DNA of 19,840 nucleotides from Phycisphaerales bacterium UBA1845 (GTDB lineage: Bacteria > Planctomycetota > Phycisphaerae > UBA1845), in the NCBI GenBank assembly GCA_002338715.1, contig DDIR01000054.1, positions 2,248-22,087 on the forward strand. Direction: 5' to 3'. Shown here piece by piece: positions 7,577-14,440 of this stretch. The number at the start of each line of letters is the position of its first letter. Position 1 is the first letter of the stretch. The notes below the pieces were generated by a model, which saw only the letters and a program-made list of their open reading frames with translations, had not been told where the DNA came from and searched no databases. The position numbers were made by a program, and so were the translations under genes.

Positions 7577-7648
7577 CGTCATCCCCCGGCGCGTCGTCAT
7601 TCCCGCGCACCTCGTCATTCCCGTGTGCGTCGTCATTCCCGCGAAAGC
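7577..7648. repeat. Four-unit 18-bp tandem array
   Basis: Units begin at 7577, 7595, 7613 and 7631, exactly 18 bases apart. They read CGTCATCCCCCGGCGCGT, CGTCATTCCCGCGCACCT, CGTCATTCCCGTGTGCGT, and then CGTCATTCCCGCGAAAGC, which opens the complete palindromic repeat. Each unit corresponds to the left arm plus loop of that palindrome. The array therefore looks like amplification of a half-element next to the full element. Confidence 0.85.
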
Positions 7649-7658
7649 GGGAATCCAG
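7631..7658. repeat. Dispersed ATTCCC/GGGAAT palindrome, copy 1 (forward)
   Basis: CGTCATTCCCGCGAAAGC followed by GGGAATCCAG. The arms ATTCCCGC and GCGGGAAT are perfect inverted repeats around a short loop. The string matches a very widespread class of dispersed bacterial repeats, like the Neisseria dRS3 ATTCCC-N8-GGGAAT units. Further copies here are at 7783, 12848, 12968 and 14256. Confidence 0.9.
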
Positions 7659-7757
7659 GGGCAAGACAAAGTCAATCAAGGTGAGTACCGCCACCCGTCC
7701 TGTAAAGCGTGGACGAGCAAATCGCTACACGATTGGATTGAGATCGCTACAGGAATA
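7631..7757. repeat. Composite repeat of about 127 bp, copy A
   Basis: The palindrome is followed by a conserved tail that includes ACAAAGTCAA, GGTGAGTACCG, AAAGCGTGGACGAGCAAA, CGCTAC, TTGGATTGAGATCGCTA and GGAATA. Nearly the same order and spacing recur at 14256-14381, showing a longer mobile or dispersed unit rather than just the palindrome. No transposase is encoded. Confidence 0.75.
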
Positions 7758-7782
7758 AGAAACCGGAGTATCGCTGTACAAT

Positions 7783-7811
7783 CCTGGATTCCCGCATGCG
7801 CGGGAATGACG
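7783..7811. repeat. Dispersed palindrome, copy 2 (inverted)
   Basis: CCTGGATTCCCGCATGCG followed by CGGGAATGACG is the inverted form of the palindrome at 7631. Together they bracket 124 bases, including most of composite copy A, like terminal inverted repeats. Confidence 0.85.
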
Positions 7812-7845
7812 GAAATGCTCGCAGAAACGGAAAACCACCGAGCGC

Positions 7846-7868
7846 CACTGGCAGCTCGCCTGCCAGTG
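7846..7868 (-). terminator. Hairpin beyond hppD stop codon (possible terminator)
   Basis: CACTGGCA and TGCCAGTG form a perfect 8-bp stem around a 7-base loop, about 30 bases beyond the hppD stop on the minus strand. A TTTT lies a few bases further (GGTGGTTTTCC), not immediately after the stem, so the termination call is tentative. Confidence 0.45.
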
Positions 7869-7900
7869 CCATTCGTAAGCGTGCGGCTCGCCGATGAATC

Positions 7901-8992
7901 CTACAACGTACCGCGTTTGCGCTGCTCTTCTTCAATCGAAACAAACAGCGCCTTGAAGTTACCCACGCCAAAACCACGTGATCCCTTCCGCTGAATGATT
8001 TCGTAGAACAACGTAGGCCGATCTTCCACCGGCTTGGTGAAGATTTGAAGCAGATAACCATCCTCGTCGCGATCGACCAGGATGCCCCACTTGCGGAGTT
8101 CGTCGATGTCTTCCTTGATTTCACCGACGCGGCTTATGAGTTGATCGTAATAGGTGTCGGGCACATACAGGAACTCGATCCCCGCCCCGCGCAATCGCTT
8201 CACGGTCGCGATGATATCGCCCGTACTCAACGCCACGTGCTGCACGCCTGGCCCATGATAGAAATCGAGGTACTCTTCAATCTGCGACTTCTTGCGACCT
8301 TCTGCCGGCTCATTGATCGGGAACTTGATCAGCCCATTGTCGCTCTGCATCACCTTCGACATGAGGGCCGTGTATTCCGTGCTGATATCGTCATCCGTAA
8401 AGTGCGCCAGTTGCGTAAACCCAAGCACGCGCGCATAGAAATCGGCCCAATAGCGCATCGCTCCAAGCTCGACGTTGCCCACCACATGATCAACTGCCAG
8501 CAAGCCAGCCGACTCCGTCTTGGGCGATTCCATCTGCACATACTTCGGCGCGAAAATACCTTTGTAATCCGATCGATCGATGAACGTGTGCACCGTGTCG
8601 CCGTACGTCTTGATCGCCGCAAAGCGCAACTCGCCGAAACTGTCCTGCCAGGTCGTCAGCGGCTTGACCACGGTGGCGCCGTTGGCTTTCACCGCGTTAA
8701 TCGTCGCTTCAACATCGTTCACCCGAAACGCCACCGAATGAACACCGTCGCCATGCAGCGCACAGTGTCGCGCCACCGGGCAATCCGGCGATAATGCCGA
8801 CGTCAACAGCAATCGAATCTTGCCTTGTTCGACGAGGTACGAAGACTGCCCGCGCCGCCCGGTCGTCAGACCGCTGTGCGCGATGATATTGAATCCAAAC
8901 ATCGTGCGATAGAAATGGGCGGCTTGAAATGCATTGCCCACGAAGAATTCGATGTGATCAATCGCCTGCAACGGAACGTGTTCGGTCGCCAT
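7901..8992 (-). CDS. hppD: 4-Hydroxyphenylpyruvate dioxygenase
   Basis: This non-haem iron enzyme converts 4-hydroxyphenylpyruvate to homogentisate in tyrosine breakdown. The 363 residues match the family's usual length of about 360. Two vicinal-oxygen-chelate halves are visible: IDHIEFFVGNAFQAAHFYRT at the start and VDHVVGNVELG near 167. The iron ligands are expected to be H169 (VDHVVG), H252 (QHVALST) and E331 (FYEIIQR). The diagnostic C-terminal string GFGVGNFKALFVSIEEEQ is present. The ATG at 8992 has a strong GAGGAG upstream. A good promoter lies at 9118-9146. No homogentisate dioxygenase gene is next to it, so the gene appears monocistronic. The call is secure. Confidence 0.97.
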   Translation of the reverse strand: MATEHVPLQAIDHIEFFVGNAFQAAHFYRTMFGFNIIAHSGLTTGRRGQSSYLVEQGKIRLLLTSALSPDCPVARHCALHGDGVHSVAFRVNDVEATINAVKANGATVVKPLTTWQDSFGELRFAAIKTYGDTVHTFIDRSDYKGIFAPKYVQMESPKTESAGLLAVDHVVGNVELGAMRYWADFYARVLGFTQLAHFTDDDISTEYTALMSKVMQSDNGLIKFPINEPAEGRKKSQIEEYLDFYHGPGVQHVALSTGDIIATVKRLRGAGIEFLYVPDTYYDQLISRVGEIKEDIDELRKWGILVDRDEDGYLLQIFTKPVEDRPTLFYEIIQRKGSRGFGVGNFKALFVSIEEEQRKRGTL

Positions 8993-9117
8993 GCCACTTT
9001 CTCCTCAACGATCGTACGTCTTGACCTTAAGCGCCGGAATGAATTCGACAGGAAAGCAGTGGGCCCCTCGACTCAAACCGGCGGAGTTTTCGAAACCACT
9101 CGTTGGTGCGGAGTCTC

Positions 9118-9146
9118 ACTATACGCTCCCCGGCAAAACCAAACAA
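9118..9146 (-). promoter_or_regulatory. Sigma-70-type promoter for hppD
   Basis: On the minus strand, TTGTTT (9146-9141) and TATAGT (9123-9118) are separated by exactly 17 bases. The pair lies about 125 bases upstream of the hppD start codon, giving a leader of roughly 115 bases. It is the best-matching promoter pair noticed in the window. Confidence 0.55.
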
Positions 9147-9239
9147 GTCGCGCAGAAGCAGAAGACGTGATCCAATTGAATGTCGCAAGGTCCAAAAGAG
9201 CGTCGCGAAGGCAAAAAATGCAGACGCACAAGTAGAGTC

Positions 9240-10016
9240 CCAGCCGTATCGCGCCCCCGATGCTTCAACCACAGGTAGGTCATCAGCATCGTGCCAAGAA
9301 TCGCCCAGGGGAGCATAGACGCAAATCACACCGCCGAATTCATCTTCTCGCCTTCCGGCGTCTCGACCATGTGTCGATCCATGAGGCGACCGATCAAGAA
9401 GGCCGATACCCCGCGCCAAAATACTGGAACGAGTCGATCACGCCGGAGGAAAAGCCGGCCATCTTTCTTCCACCCAAGTCCTTTGCCGACGCCGGTCCCA
9501 AGCCGCGAGTGAGTCGCATCGCAGCCCACATGAATTCCCATCGGTACCGTCACCGAAACATGAAGCGTGGTCCCAATCTTTCCAGAAGACATTAGCTGGG
9601 CAACCTCAATGAGAACGGCTTGAAACAAGAACAAAAGCGCCGCAACGGGAGCCCGTTTCCCATTGAACAATTTGTCAAAGATGACGCCCGATACCAACGA
9701 TCCACCCGCCGCCCAGTTCCCCGAAGGTCATCGCCATGTCATTGCCATTTTTCCGCCAAGGCCTTCGGTGAAAAGACCGTTGACGAATTGTGCAATGCCG
9801 TACGCCCAATGCCGAGCAGTATTGACGTCGCCGTATGTGCGAGTTGCTTCAGCCCAATGTGGACGACAACTCCGGCGAGACAATGCTTAGGTTGAGGCGG
9901 CAGAGGTCATACGCCGCATGAGTCAGTCCATGAAAAAACCAGTCGCGCACGCGACGCAGGCGCAATCCTGGTGGATGTTCTTAGAAAAGCGGCTCTTTGG
10001 ACTGGGATTGCGCCAT
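9240..10016 (-). pseudogene. Decayed organophosphate:phosphate antiporter (OPA) family MFS transporter
   Basis: Pieces of one transporter occur in order across shifting minus-strand frames. The N-terminus is ATG at 10016 (MAQSQSKEPLF) with an in-frame TAA. Reading through gives RRVRDWFFHGLTHAAYDLCR and then NLSIVSPELSSTLG before a TGA; CRxNLSI is typical of OPA carriers (GlpT/UhpT group). Another frame gives WAYGIAQFVNGLFTEGLGGK, the TM2-TM3 region. Next come GELGGG and, shifted, SLVSGVIFDKLFNGKRAPVA, the TM8-TM9 region, so about 150-180 residues are missing between them. The rest (frame 9697-9326) degrades into SAFLIGRLMDRHMVETPE. A last shift gives MLPWAILGTMLMTYLWLKHR at the C-terminus. 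Two stops, several frameshifts and an internal deletion make it non-functional. An intact copy would exchange a phosphorylated compound for phosphate. Confidence 0.8.
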
Positions 10017-10412
10017 GGATATTTGATGTAAGACGGGGACCGCCGCGCCGGGATGGGCTCGTATCAAATCATGCCGCGCAATCGTCTTGGCGAGGTCGCC
10101 TCAGCCCGCGCAACACGTGAAATTGCAACACCCCAAAAGGGCGAATCCGCCCAAGGCAATCCAGAATTCTAATCCGCCGCGCAATTGATGTAAACCACGC
10201 TGAGAAGCGAAGCTGCGTTCGCGCGATGATTTTCGTCAACGTCGCCCCAAATCCAACATGCCCCCTAAAACCACGCAGAAAAAACACGTTTTTAACGTTC
10301 TCCCCATTGCAACGCGCAGTCGCTTTCGGTACAAACCCCGCGCCCCAACGGGCATCTGCGAGCGATCTGCCCCCTTTGGCGATTTTGTCAAAACAAACCA
10401 CGGAGGTGCCAA
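10017..10412. other. Intergenic region upstream of phosphate-transport operon
   Basis: About 396 bases without a credible gene. It should contain the promoter of the downstream operon, but I find neither a convincing -35/-10 pair nor a clear Pho box. A small hairpin (GGGCG-AATC-CGCCC, 10139-10152) is followed on the minus strand by TTTT and could be a weak terminator against antisense transcription. Confidence 0.4.
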
Positions 10413-11087
10413 GTGTCGAAGTTCGTTGACGCGTTCCGCCATTCTCCTTTTCAACCACTCAAAGTACAACTCGATGCCGTCATGCGCTGCGTCTCGTTGG
10501 TCAAGCCCCTCTTTGAAGCGGTCCGGGAAGGAAAGTTCGACACCCTCGAGAGCATTACCAAAGACATCTTCAAAACCGAACACGCTGCCGACGTCATCAA
10601 AGATGAAATCCGGCAGACGATTCCAAAAACGTTCTACCTCCCCGTCTTTCGCGGAGACCTGCTCGGTCACGTCAAGCTTCAGGACGACATGGCCGACGCG
10701 GCTGAAGATGTCGCGTTCCTGCTGACCGTCAAAAACCTGACACTGCCAGCCGCCATCAGCGACTTGACGATGGACTACGTTGATTCAATCCTGAATGTCT
10801 GCAACTTGGCCCAAGGGTTGAACGATCCGCTCGAAGAAGCCGTCCACCAGGGATTCCCCCACGACAAAGTCGAAAACGTCCTGGCCCTCGTCGCCAAAGT
10901 TGAACGCGCCGAATGGGAATCCGACCGAAAGCAATACAAACTGTCGAAAGCGCTGTTTGCGCTTGAAAACGAAGTCTCGTGTTTGGACATCATGCTCTGG
11001 TTTAAGGTCTTCGGAGAACTTGGCCAACTTGCCAACTCTGCTGAAAGCCTAGCCGACCGTGTGCGAAGAATGCTGACGTCAAGGTAA
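10413..11087 (+). CDS. DUF47 / PhoU-like protein, phosphate transport accessory
   Basis: 224 residues, almost entirely helical, with the family pattern of the TIGR00153/DUF47 group. Near the start FVDAFRHSPFQPLKVQLDAV is followed by LFEAVREGKFDTLESITKDI and KTEHAADVIKDEIRQ. The ExxAD-type charged helices fit the metal-binding PhoU-like helical bundle. Members encoded next to PiT permeases are thought to modulate phosphate uptake in the cytoplasm. The start is GTG at 10413 with a strong GGAGGTG 6 bases upstream; an ATG start would discard conserved sequence. The downstream permease begins 22 bases after its stop, so the two form an operon. The family is confident; the regulatory role is inferred from context. 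Confidence 0.9.
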   Translation: MSKFVDAFRHSPFQPLKVQLDAVMRCVSLVKPLFEAVREGKFDTLESITKDIFKTEHAADVIKDEIRQTIPKTFYLPVFRGDLLGHVKLQDDMADAAEDVAFLLTVKNLTLPAAISDLTMDYVDSILNVCNLAQGLNDPLEEAVHQGFPHDKVENVLALVAKVERAEWESDRKQYKLSKALFALENEVSCLDIMLWFKVFGELGQLANSAESLADRVRRMLTSR

Positions 11088-11109
11088 CAACCGCCAAACC
11101 ACCGACCGC

Positions 11110-12804
11110 ATGCAGCACCGATGCGGCAAAGACCGCGGAGTCGACGCCATCAACAACACGCCACCAAAAGGATTCCTTGCCCGGGCTAAGGACGCCGTCC
11201 CGTCTTGGTGGTACGGCGCAGTTCTCTTTGCCGCACTCACCTACCTCTTCGGCAAAGGATTCACCCTCGCAGGCATCTTCGTCTTCTCCGTCTGCATGCT
11301 CATCTGGGATACGATCGAAGTCGGTCGAAACGATGCAGCCAACCTAATCAACGCCGTTTACGGCGCACGACTGATGACCCGTAAACGCGCCGTCATCCTC
11401 GCCGGCATCGCCGTCATCATCGGCGCATCACTTTCCGGCGGCGTCATCGAGACTGCACGCAAAGGCATTTTCGACCCTACCAAGATTTCGCTCGAACAAG
11501 CCGCAGCCATCTATATATCCGTCTACCTCGTCGACACCGTCCTGCTATACGGCTACTCCGCGTTCGGCATGCCCGTTTCGACCACGGCCTGTCTTGTCTT
11601 CGAACTCATCGGAGCCGCCGTGGCCATGTCGTTCATCGCCAATACCGACAACCTCGTCAATTGGTCGAAAGCCAGCAGCGTCGTCCTCGCAATCATCGTG
11701 TCGATTTTCCTGTCCGGGTTCTCTTCGTTCCTTGTGCAGCGGGTTGTTCGAGGCGTGATCGGCCAAAAGACGGAAGACCTGCGCACCATGAAAATCCACG
11801 GCGCGTGGATCGGCGGCGGAATCGCCAGCGGTATGGTCTTCTTCATGATCATCAAAGGTATGAAGAAAGTCCCCGGCATCGACACGCTCAATGCCCTCAT
11901 CCACAAGACACCCATGGGCCCGACTTTCTGCGTGTTCGGTTTGTGGTTCTTTTTTGCTGGCGTGATCTCAGTCTTTCTCATGCGCTACGGAAAACGGGCA
12001 GCCGTCAAAGTCTTCCCCGTGCTCGCGGTCTGCGGCATGCTCTCGATGGCATTCGCCTTCGGACAAAACGACCTCGCCAACTGCGCCTCACCCGGACTCG
12101 CCACCATCAGCATCATCCAGAACTGGGATGCCGGTATCAAAGTCGCATCCGAATCGCGCATCGATCAATGGCAACTCTTCGTCTGCGGCATCCTGCTCTT
12201 CATGGGCATGCGCACCAAAAACGCCACGCGCGTCACGAAAGCAGCCGTCAACATGGGCAGCCATGCCGATCGCGTCCGCCTCTACGCACCGGGCTGGTGC
12301 CTCACCATCGGCGAATGGCTCGCCCGCAGGTCCAATCGCGAAGAGTCACTCGTATCCACTTATGCGCCAACAAGGCAAGCCAGTCGTCAGCATTACGACG
12401 CCCTTCGCGCCACCGTCATCATGGGCGTGTCAGCCAGCGTCATCGCCATCGCCTCAAGCTTCAAAATGCCCGTGTCCACCACCTATGTCACCTTCGCCGC
12501 ACTCGTCGGCACCGGCATGGGCGACCGCATCTTCCAAAAAGGTGATGCCGGTCTGAAAATCGCCCGATCGATCTGGGTCGTCTTTAGCTGGTTCTTCGCC
12601 GCATTCATCGCTGCCGCCTTCACCGCCCTCGTCTGCGGCATCGTTTACCAGTTCGGCATGATCGGACTCGTCGTCGTCCTCGGAATCAACCTCGCCTTGC
12701 GCCAGGAATTCAAACGCCGAGGCGATGAACAATCCCGCCGCACAAGAGAAGAAATGCTCGAACGAGCCTACCCAGAACGCTACGCCACAGAAGAAGACTA
12801 CTAG
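11110..12804 (+). CDS. pit: PiT-family inorganic phosphate permease
   Basis: A 564-residue inner-membrane carrier for low-affinity phosphate (metal-phosphate) uptake driven by H+ or Na+. The duplicated PiT signature is clear: GRNDAANLINAVYGARL at 72-88 and FGQNDLANCASPGLATI near 317-333. Each half also carries the PVSTT motif: MPVSTTACLVFELIG near 155 and MPVSTTYVTFAALVG near 453. Many hydrophobic segments surround a hydrophilic central loop. The ATG at 11110 is the only plausible start in this frame, although there is no ribosome binding site; translation may be coupled to the DUF47 gene that ends 22 bases earlier. The C-terminal tail is charged (RRGDEQSRRTREEMLERAYP). The family call is secure; the gene symbol follows common use. 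Confidence 0.95.
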   Translation: MQHRCGKDRGVDAINNTPPKGFLARAKDAVPSWWYGAVLFAALTYLFGKGFTLAGIFVFSVCMLIWDTIEVGRNDAANLINAVYGARLMTRKRAVILAGIAVIIGASLSGGVIETARKGIFDPTKISLEQAAAIYISVYLVDTVLLYGYSAFGMPVSTTACLVFELIGAAVAMSFIANTDNLVNWSKASSVVLAIIVSIFLSGFSSFLVQRVVRGVIGQKTEDLRTMKIHGAWIGGGIASGMVFFMIIKGMKKVPGIDTLNALIHKTPMGPTFCVFGLWFFFAGVISVFLMRYGKRAAVKVFPVLAVCGMLSMAFAFGQNDLANCASPGLATISIIQNWDAGIKVASESRIDQWQLFVCGILLFMGMRTKNATRVTKAAVNMGSHADRVRLYAPGWCLTIGEWLARRSNREESLVSTYAPTRQASRQHYDALRATVIMGVSASVIAIASSFKMPVSTTYVTFAALVGTGMGDRIFQKGDAGLKIARSIWVVFSWFFAAFIAAAFTALVCGIVYQFGMIGLVVVLGINLALRQEFKRRGDEQSRRTREEMLERAYPERYATEEDY

Positions 12805-12847
12805 GGCGACGCTCCGCCCAAGGTGCAAGGCGCCCGCCCTTCATCGC

Positions 12848-12996
12848 CGTCATTCCCGCGAAAGCGGGAATCCAGAATCAATCGACCACGCATTGTTGAC
12901 CATGCAATCCAATAGGGCGCGATAGACATTCCTGGAATGGCAGGGCTTGCTTGGGGCTACGCCTACTCCTGGATTCCCGCCTGCGCGGGAATGACG
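12848..12996. repeat. Palindrome pair in inverted orientation upstream of AI-2E gene
   Basis: A forward copy of the ATTCCC/GGGAAT palindrome (12848-12875) and an inverted copy (12968-12996) bracket 92 bases. The interior includes CAATCCAAT followed by a GCGAT, which also occur in the inverted composite element, so it may be a diverged version of it. The right copy ends about 40 bases before the permease start codon. Confidence 0.8.
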
Positions 12997-13037
12997 ACAA
13001 CAACCAAATCTTGCAATATCCCCCCGCCACGATTCCA

Positions 13038-14204
13038 ATGGCCGCCATGGACGCCCCACAGAAAAAAGAACGCCAATGGGATTTCGATCGCGTATTCCGT
13101 CTACTCCTGACGATCGCCACCCTCGTCGCATTCTTCGGACTCGTGCGATACCTCTCCGACGTCCTGATCCCGTTCGCCATCGCCCTGCTGTTGGCCTACC
13201 TGCTCAACCCCATCGTCAACGCACTCGAGTCGCGCCTCAACCGCCGCACGCCAGCCGTCTTCATCACCGTCATCGGCTGCGGCATCGTCACCTTCGCGCT
13301 GACCTCCGTCCTCGTCTACATCGGCGGAAAAGAAATCGCTTCAATGCGCAGCCTCCTCAATGAATTCGTTCAATCACCAAGCATGCCCGAGGTCAAAGGC
13401 GTCGGCCAAGCCTTCAACGCATTCGTCGAAGAACAGGAAAACCCCATCGTCAAAAGCCTTCTGCAGGAACTACAAGCCAAACTCGCCACCGAAGATGTCG
13501 AAGGCCTCGAAGTCACCACGATCATTCAAAAGGTCGTCCACTACGTTGCACCGGGATTGGTCAACGTCGTCACCGGCACGCTGAGTTTCCTTCTTGGACT
13601 GACGGGCGTGGTCGTTGTGATGCTGTACCTGGTGTTCCTGTTGATCGACTACCGATTGATGGCCAACACGTGGAAGTCGTTCCTCCCGCCCAAGTACCGC
13701 GAGGACATCGTCGGGTTTGTCGATGAATTCGGCTTCGCGATGAGCCGCTACTTCCGCGGCCAATTCATCATCGCGTTCACCTGCGGCATCATCTTTGCGA
13801 TCGGCTTCAAGATCGTCGGACTAAGGATGGCCATCCTCCTCGGACTCGGCGTCGGCATGCTCAACATGGTGCCCTACCTGCAAACGGTCGGCCTCATTCC
13901 CGCACTGCTGCTCGGCCTCGTTCGCGACCTGGAATCCAACCGCCCGCTATGGATATCAGCCGTCGCAATCCTCGGCATCTTCGCCGTCTGCCAATTAATC
14001 CAAGACGGGCTGCTGACGCCCAAAATCATGGGCAAATCAGTAGGCCTCCGCCCGGTCACCCTCCTGCTAGGCATCTTCATCTGGGGAAAACTGCTGGGCT
14101 TTCTAGGACTGGTATTGGCCATCCCCTTCACCTGCTTAGGCGTAGCCTACTACAAGCGGTTCGTACTAGGCGACAAGAACGCCCAAGCCGTCCAGCCGGA
14201 ATAG
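13038..14204 (+). CDS. AI-2E family transporter (PerM/YhhT-like permease)
   Basis: 388 residues from the ATG at 13038. The family layout is visible: two N-terminal membrane segments with VLIPFAIALLLAYLLNPIVN, a long soluble middle part, then the C-terminal set including GMLNMVPYLQTVGLIPALLL and the ending LGKLLGF-type segment before the last helix. Family members were named for autoinducer-2 export, but several act as sodium/proton antiporters or uncharacterised permeases, so the substrate is open. The frame extends upstream to 12951. Those 29 residues include LDSRLRGND, which is the palindromic repeat translated, so they are not part of the protein. An ATG at 13047 is an alternative start. 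No ribosome binding site is evident. Confidence 0.88.
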   Translation: MAAMDAPQKKERQWDFDRVFRLLLTIATLVAFFGLVRYLSDVLIPFAIALLLAYLLNPIVNALESRLNRRTPAVFITVIGCGIVTFALTSVLVYIGGKEIASMRSLLNEFVQSPSMPEVKGVGQAFNAFVEEQENPIVKSLLQELQAKLATEDVEGLEVTTIIQKVVHYVAPGLVNVVTGTLSFLLGLTGVVVVMLYLVFLLIDYRLMANTWKSFLPPKYREDIVGFVDEFGFAMSRYFRGQFIIAFTCGIIFAIGFKIVGLRMAILLGLGVGMLNMVPYLQTVGLIPALLLGLVRDLESNRPLWISAVAILGIFAVCQLIQDGLLTPKIMGKSVGLRPVTLLLGIFIWGKLLGFLGLVLAIPFTCLGVAYYKRFVLGDKNAQAVQPE

Positions 14205-14255
14205 CCGCGCAACACGCGGGAGCGCATTGGTCCAGCCGCAGCAGCGCGACCCTGT

Positions 14256-14381
14256 CGTCATTCCCGTGCACGCGGGAATCCAGGAGAAGAGCAAAGTCAA
14301 ACACGGCGAGCACCGGCCCCCGCACAGCGAAAAGCGGACGAGCAAAACGCTACGCTTGGACTAAGATCGCTATAGAATAGG
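14256..14381. repeat. Composite repeat of about 127 bp, copy B
   Basis: It starts with a forward palindrome (CGTCATTCCCGTGCACGC then GGGAATCCAGG). It then follows copy A closely: GCAAAGTCAA, CGGCGAGCACCGGCC, AAAGCGGACGAGCAAAACGCTAC (broken here only by substitutions), TTGGACTAAGATCGCTA and GAATAG. It lies between the AI-2E gene and the convergent methyltransferase gene, and is followed by the GC-rich hairpin repeat. Confidence 0.75.
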
Positions 14382-14396
14382 TTTCGATGTCGTGCG

Positions 14397-14440
14397 CCGG
14401 GTGCCCCGCCCTTGAGCGAAGCGGAAGGGTGGGGGACTGA
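14397..14440. repeat. GC-rich hairpin repeat, long copy
   Basis: On the plus strand: CCGGGTGCCCCGCCCTT, loop GAGCGAAGCGG, AAGGGTGGGGGACTGA. The arms CCCCGCCCTT and AAGGGTGGGG pair with one mismatch. It shares its flanks with 4008-4040 and ends at the base next to the methyltransferase stop codon (14441-14443). On the minus strand it would form a strong stem at the very end of that transcript. Confidence 0.8.

Larger units (their letters stand above)
7554..7900. other. Gene-free interval filled with repeats
   Basis: This interval of about 347 bases between the zinc-ribbon gene and the convergent hppD gene has no credible coding sequence. It contains, in order, an 18-bp tandem array (7577 on), a dispersed palindrome in forward orientation, a composite element of about 127 bp, an inverted copy of the palindrome, and a hairpin next to the hppD stop. 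Each is listed separately. Confidence 0.8.

Noticed and set aside
7577..7811. Possible CRISPR array
   Set aside because: Units are contiguous 18-mers without unique spacers and derive from a dispersed palindrome; no cas genes are present.
8045..8794. 249-codon plus-strand frame
   Set aside because: Antisense to hppD, which has all iron ligands and its own promoter.
9027..9419. 130-codon minus-strand frame upstream of hppD
   Set aside because: It overlaps the hppD promoter and the tail of the decayed transporter; no protein features beyond transporter scraps.
11661..12545. 294-codon plus-strand frame inside the PiT gene
   Set aside because: Arg/His/Pro-rich shadow in an alternative frame of a clear permease gene.
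12815..12840. Inverted repeat after the PiT stop codon as terminator
   Set aside because: Short GGGCG/CGCCC-type arms with no T-run; too weak to call.
14205..14219. CCGCG-CAACA-CGCGG hairpin just after the AI-2E stop codon
   Set aside because: Only a 5-bp stem and no T-run follows, so it was not called as a terminator.
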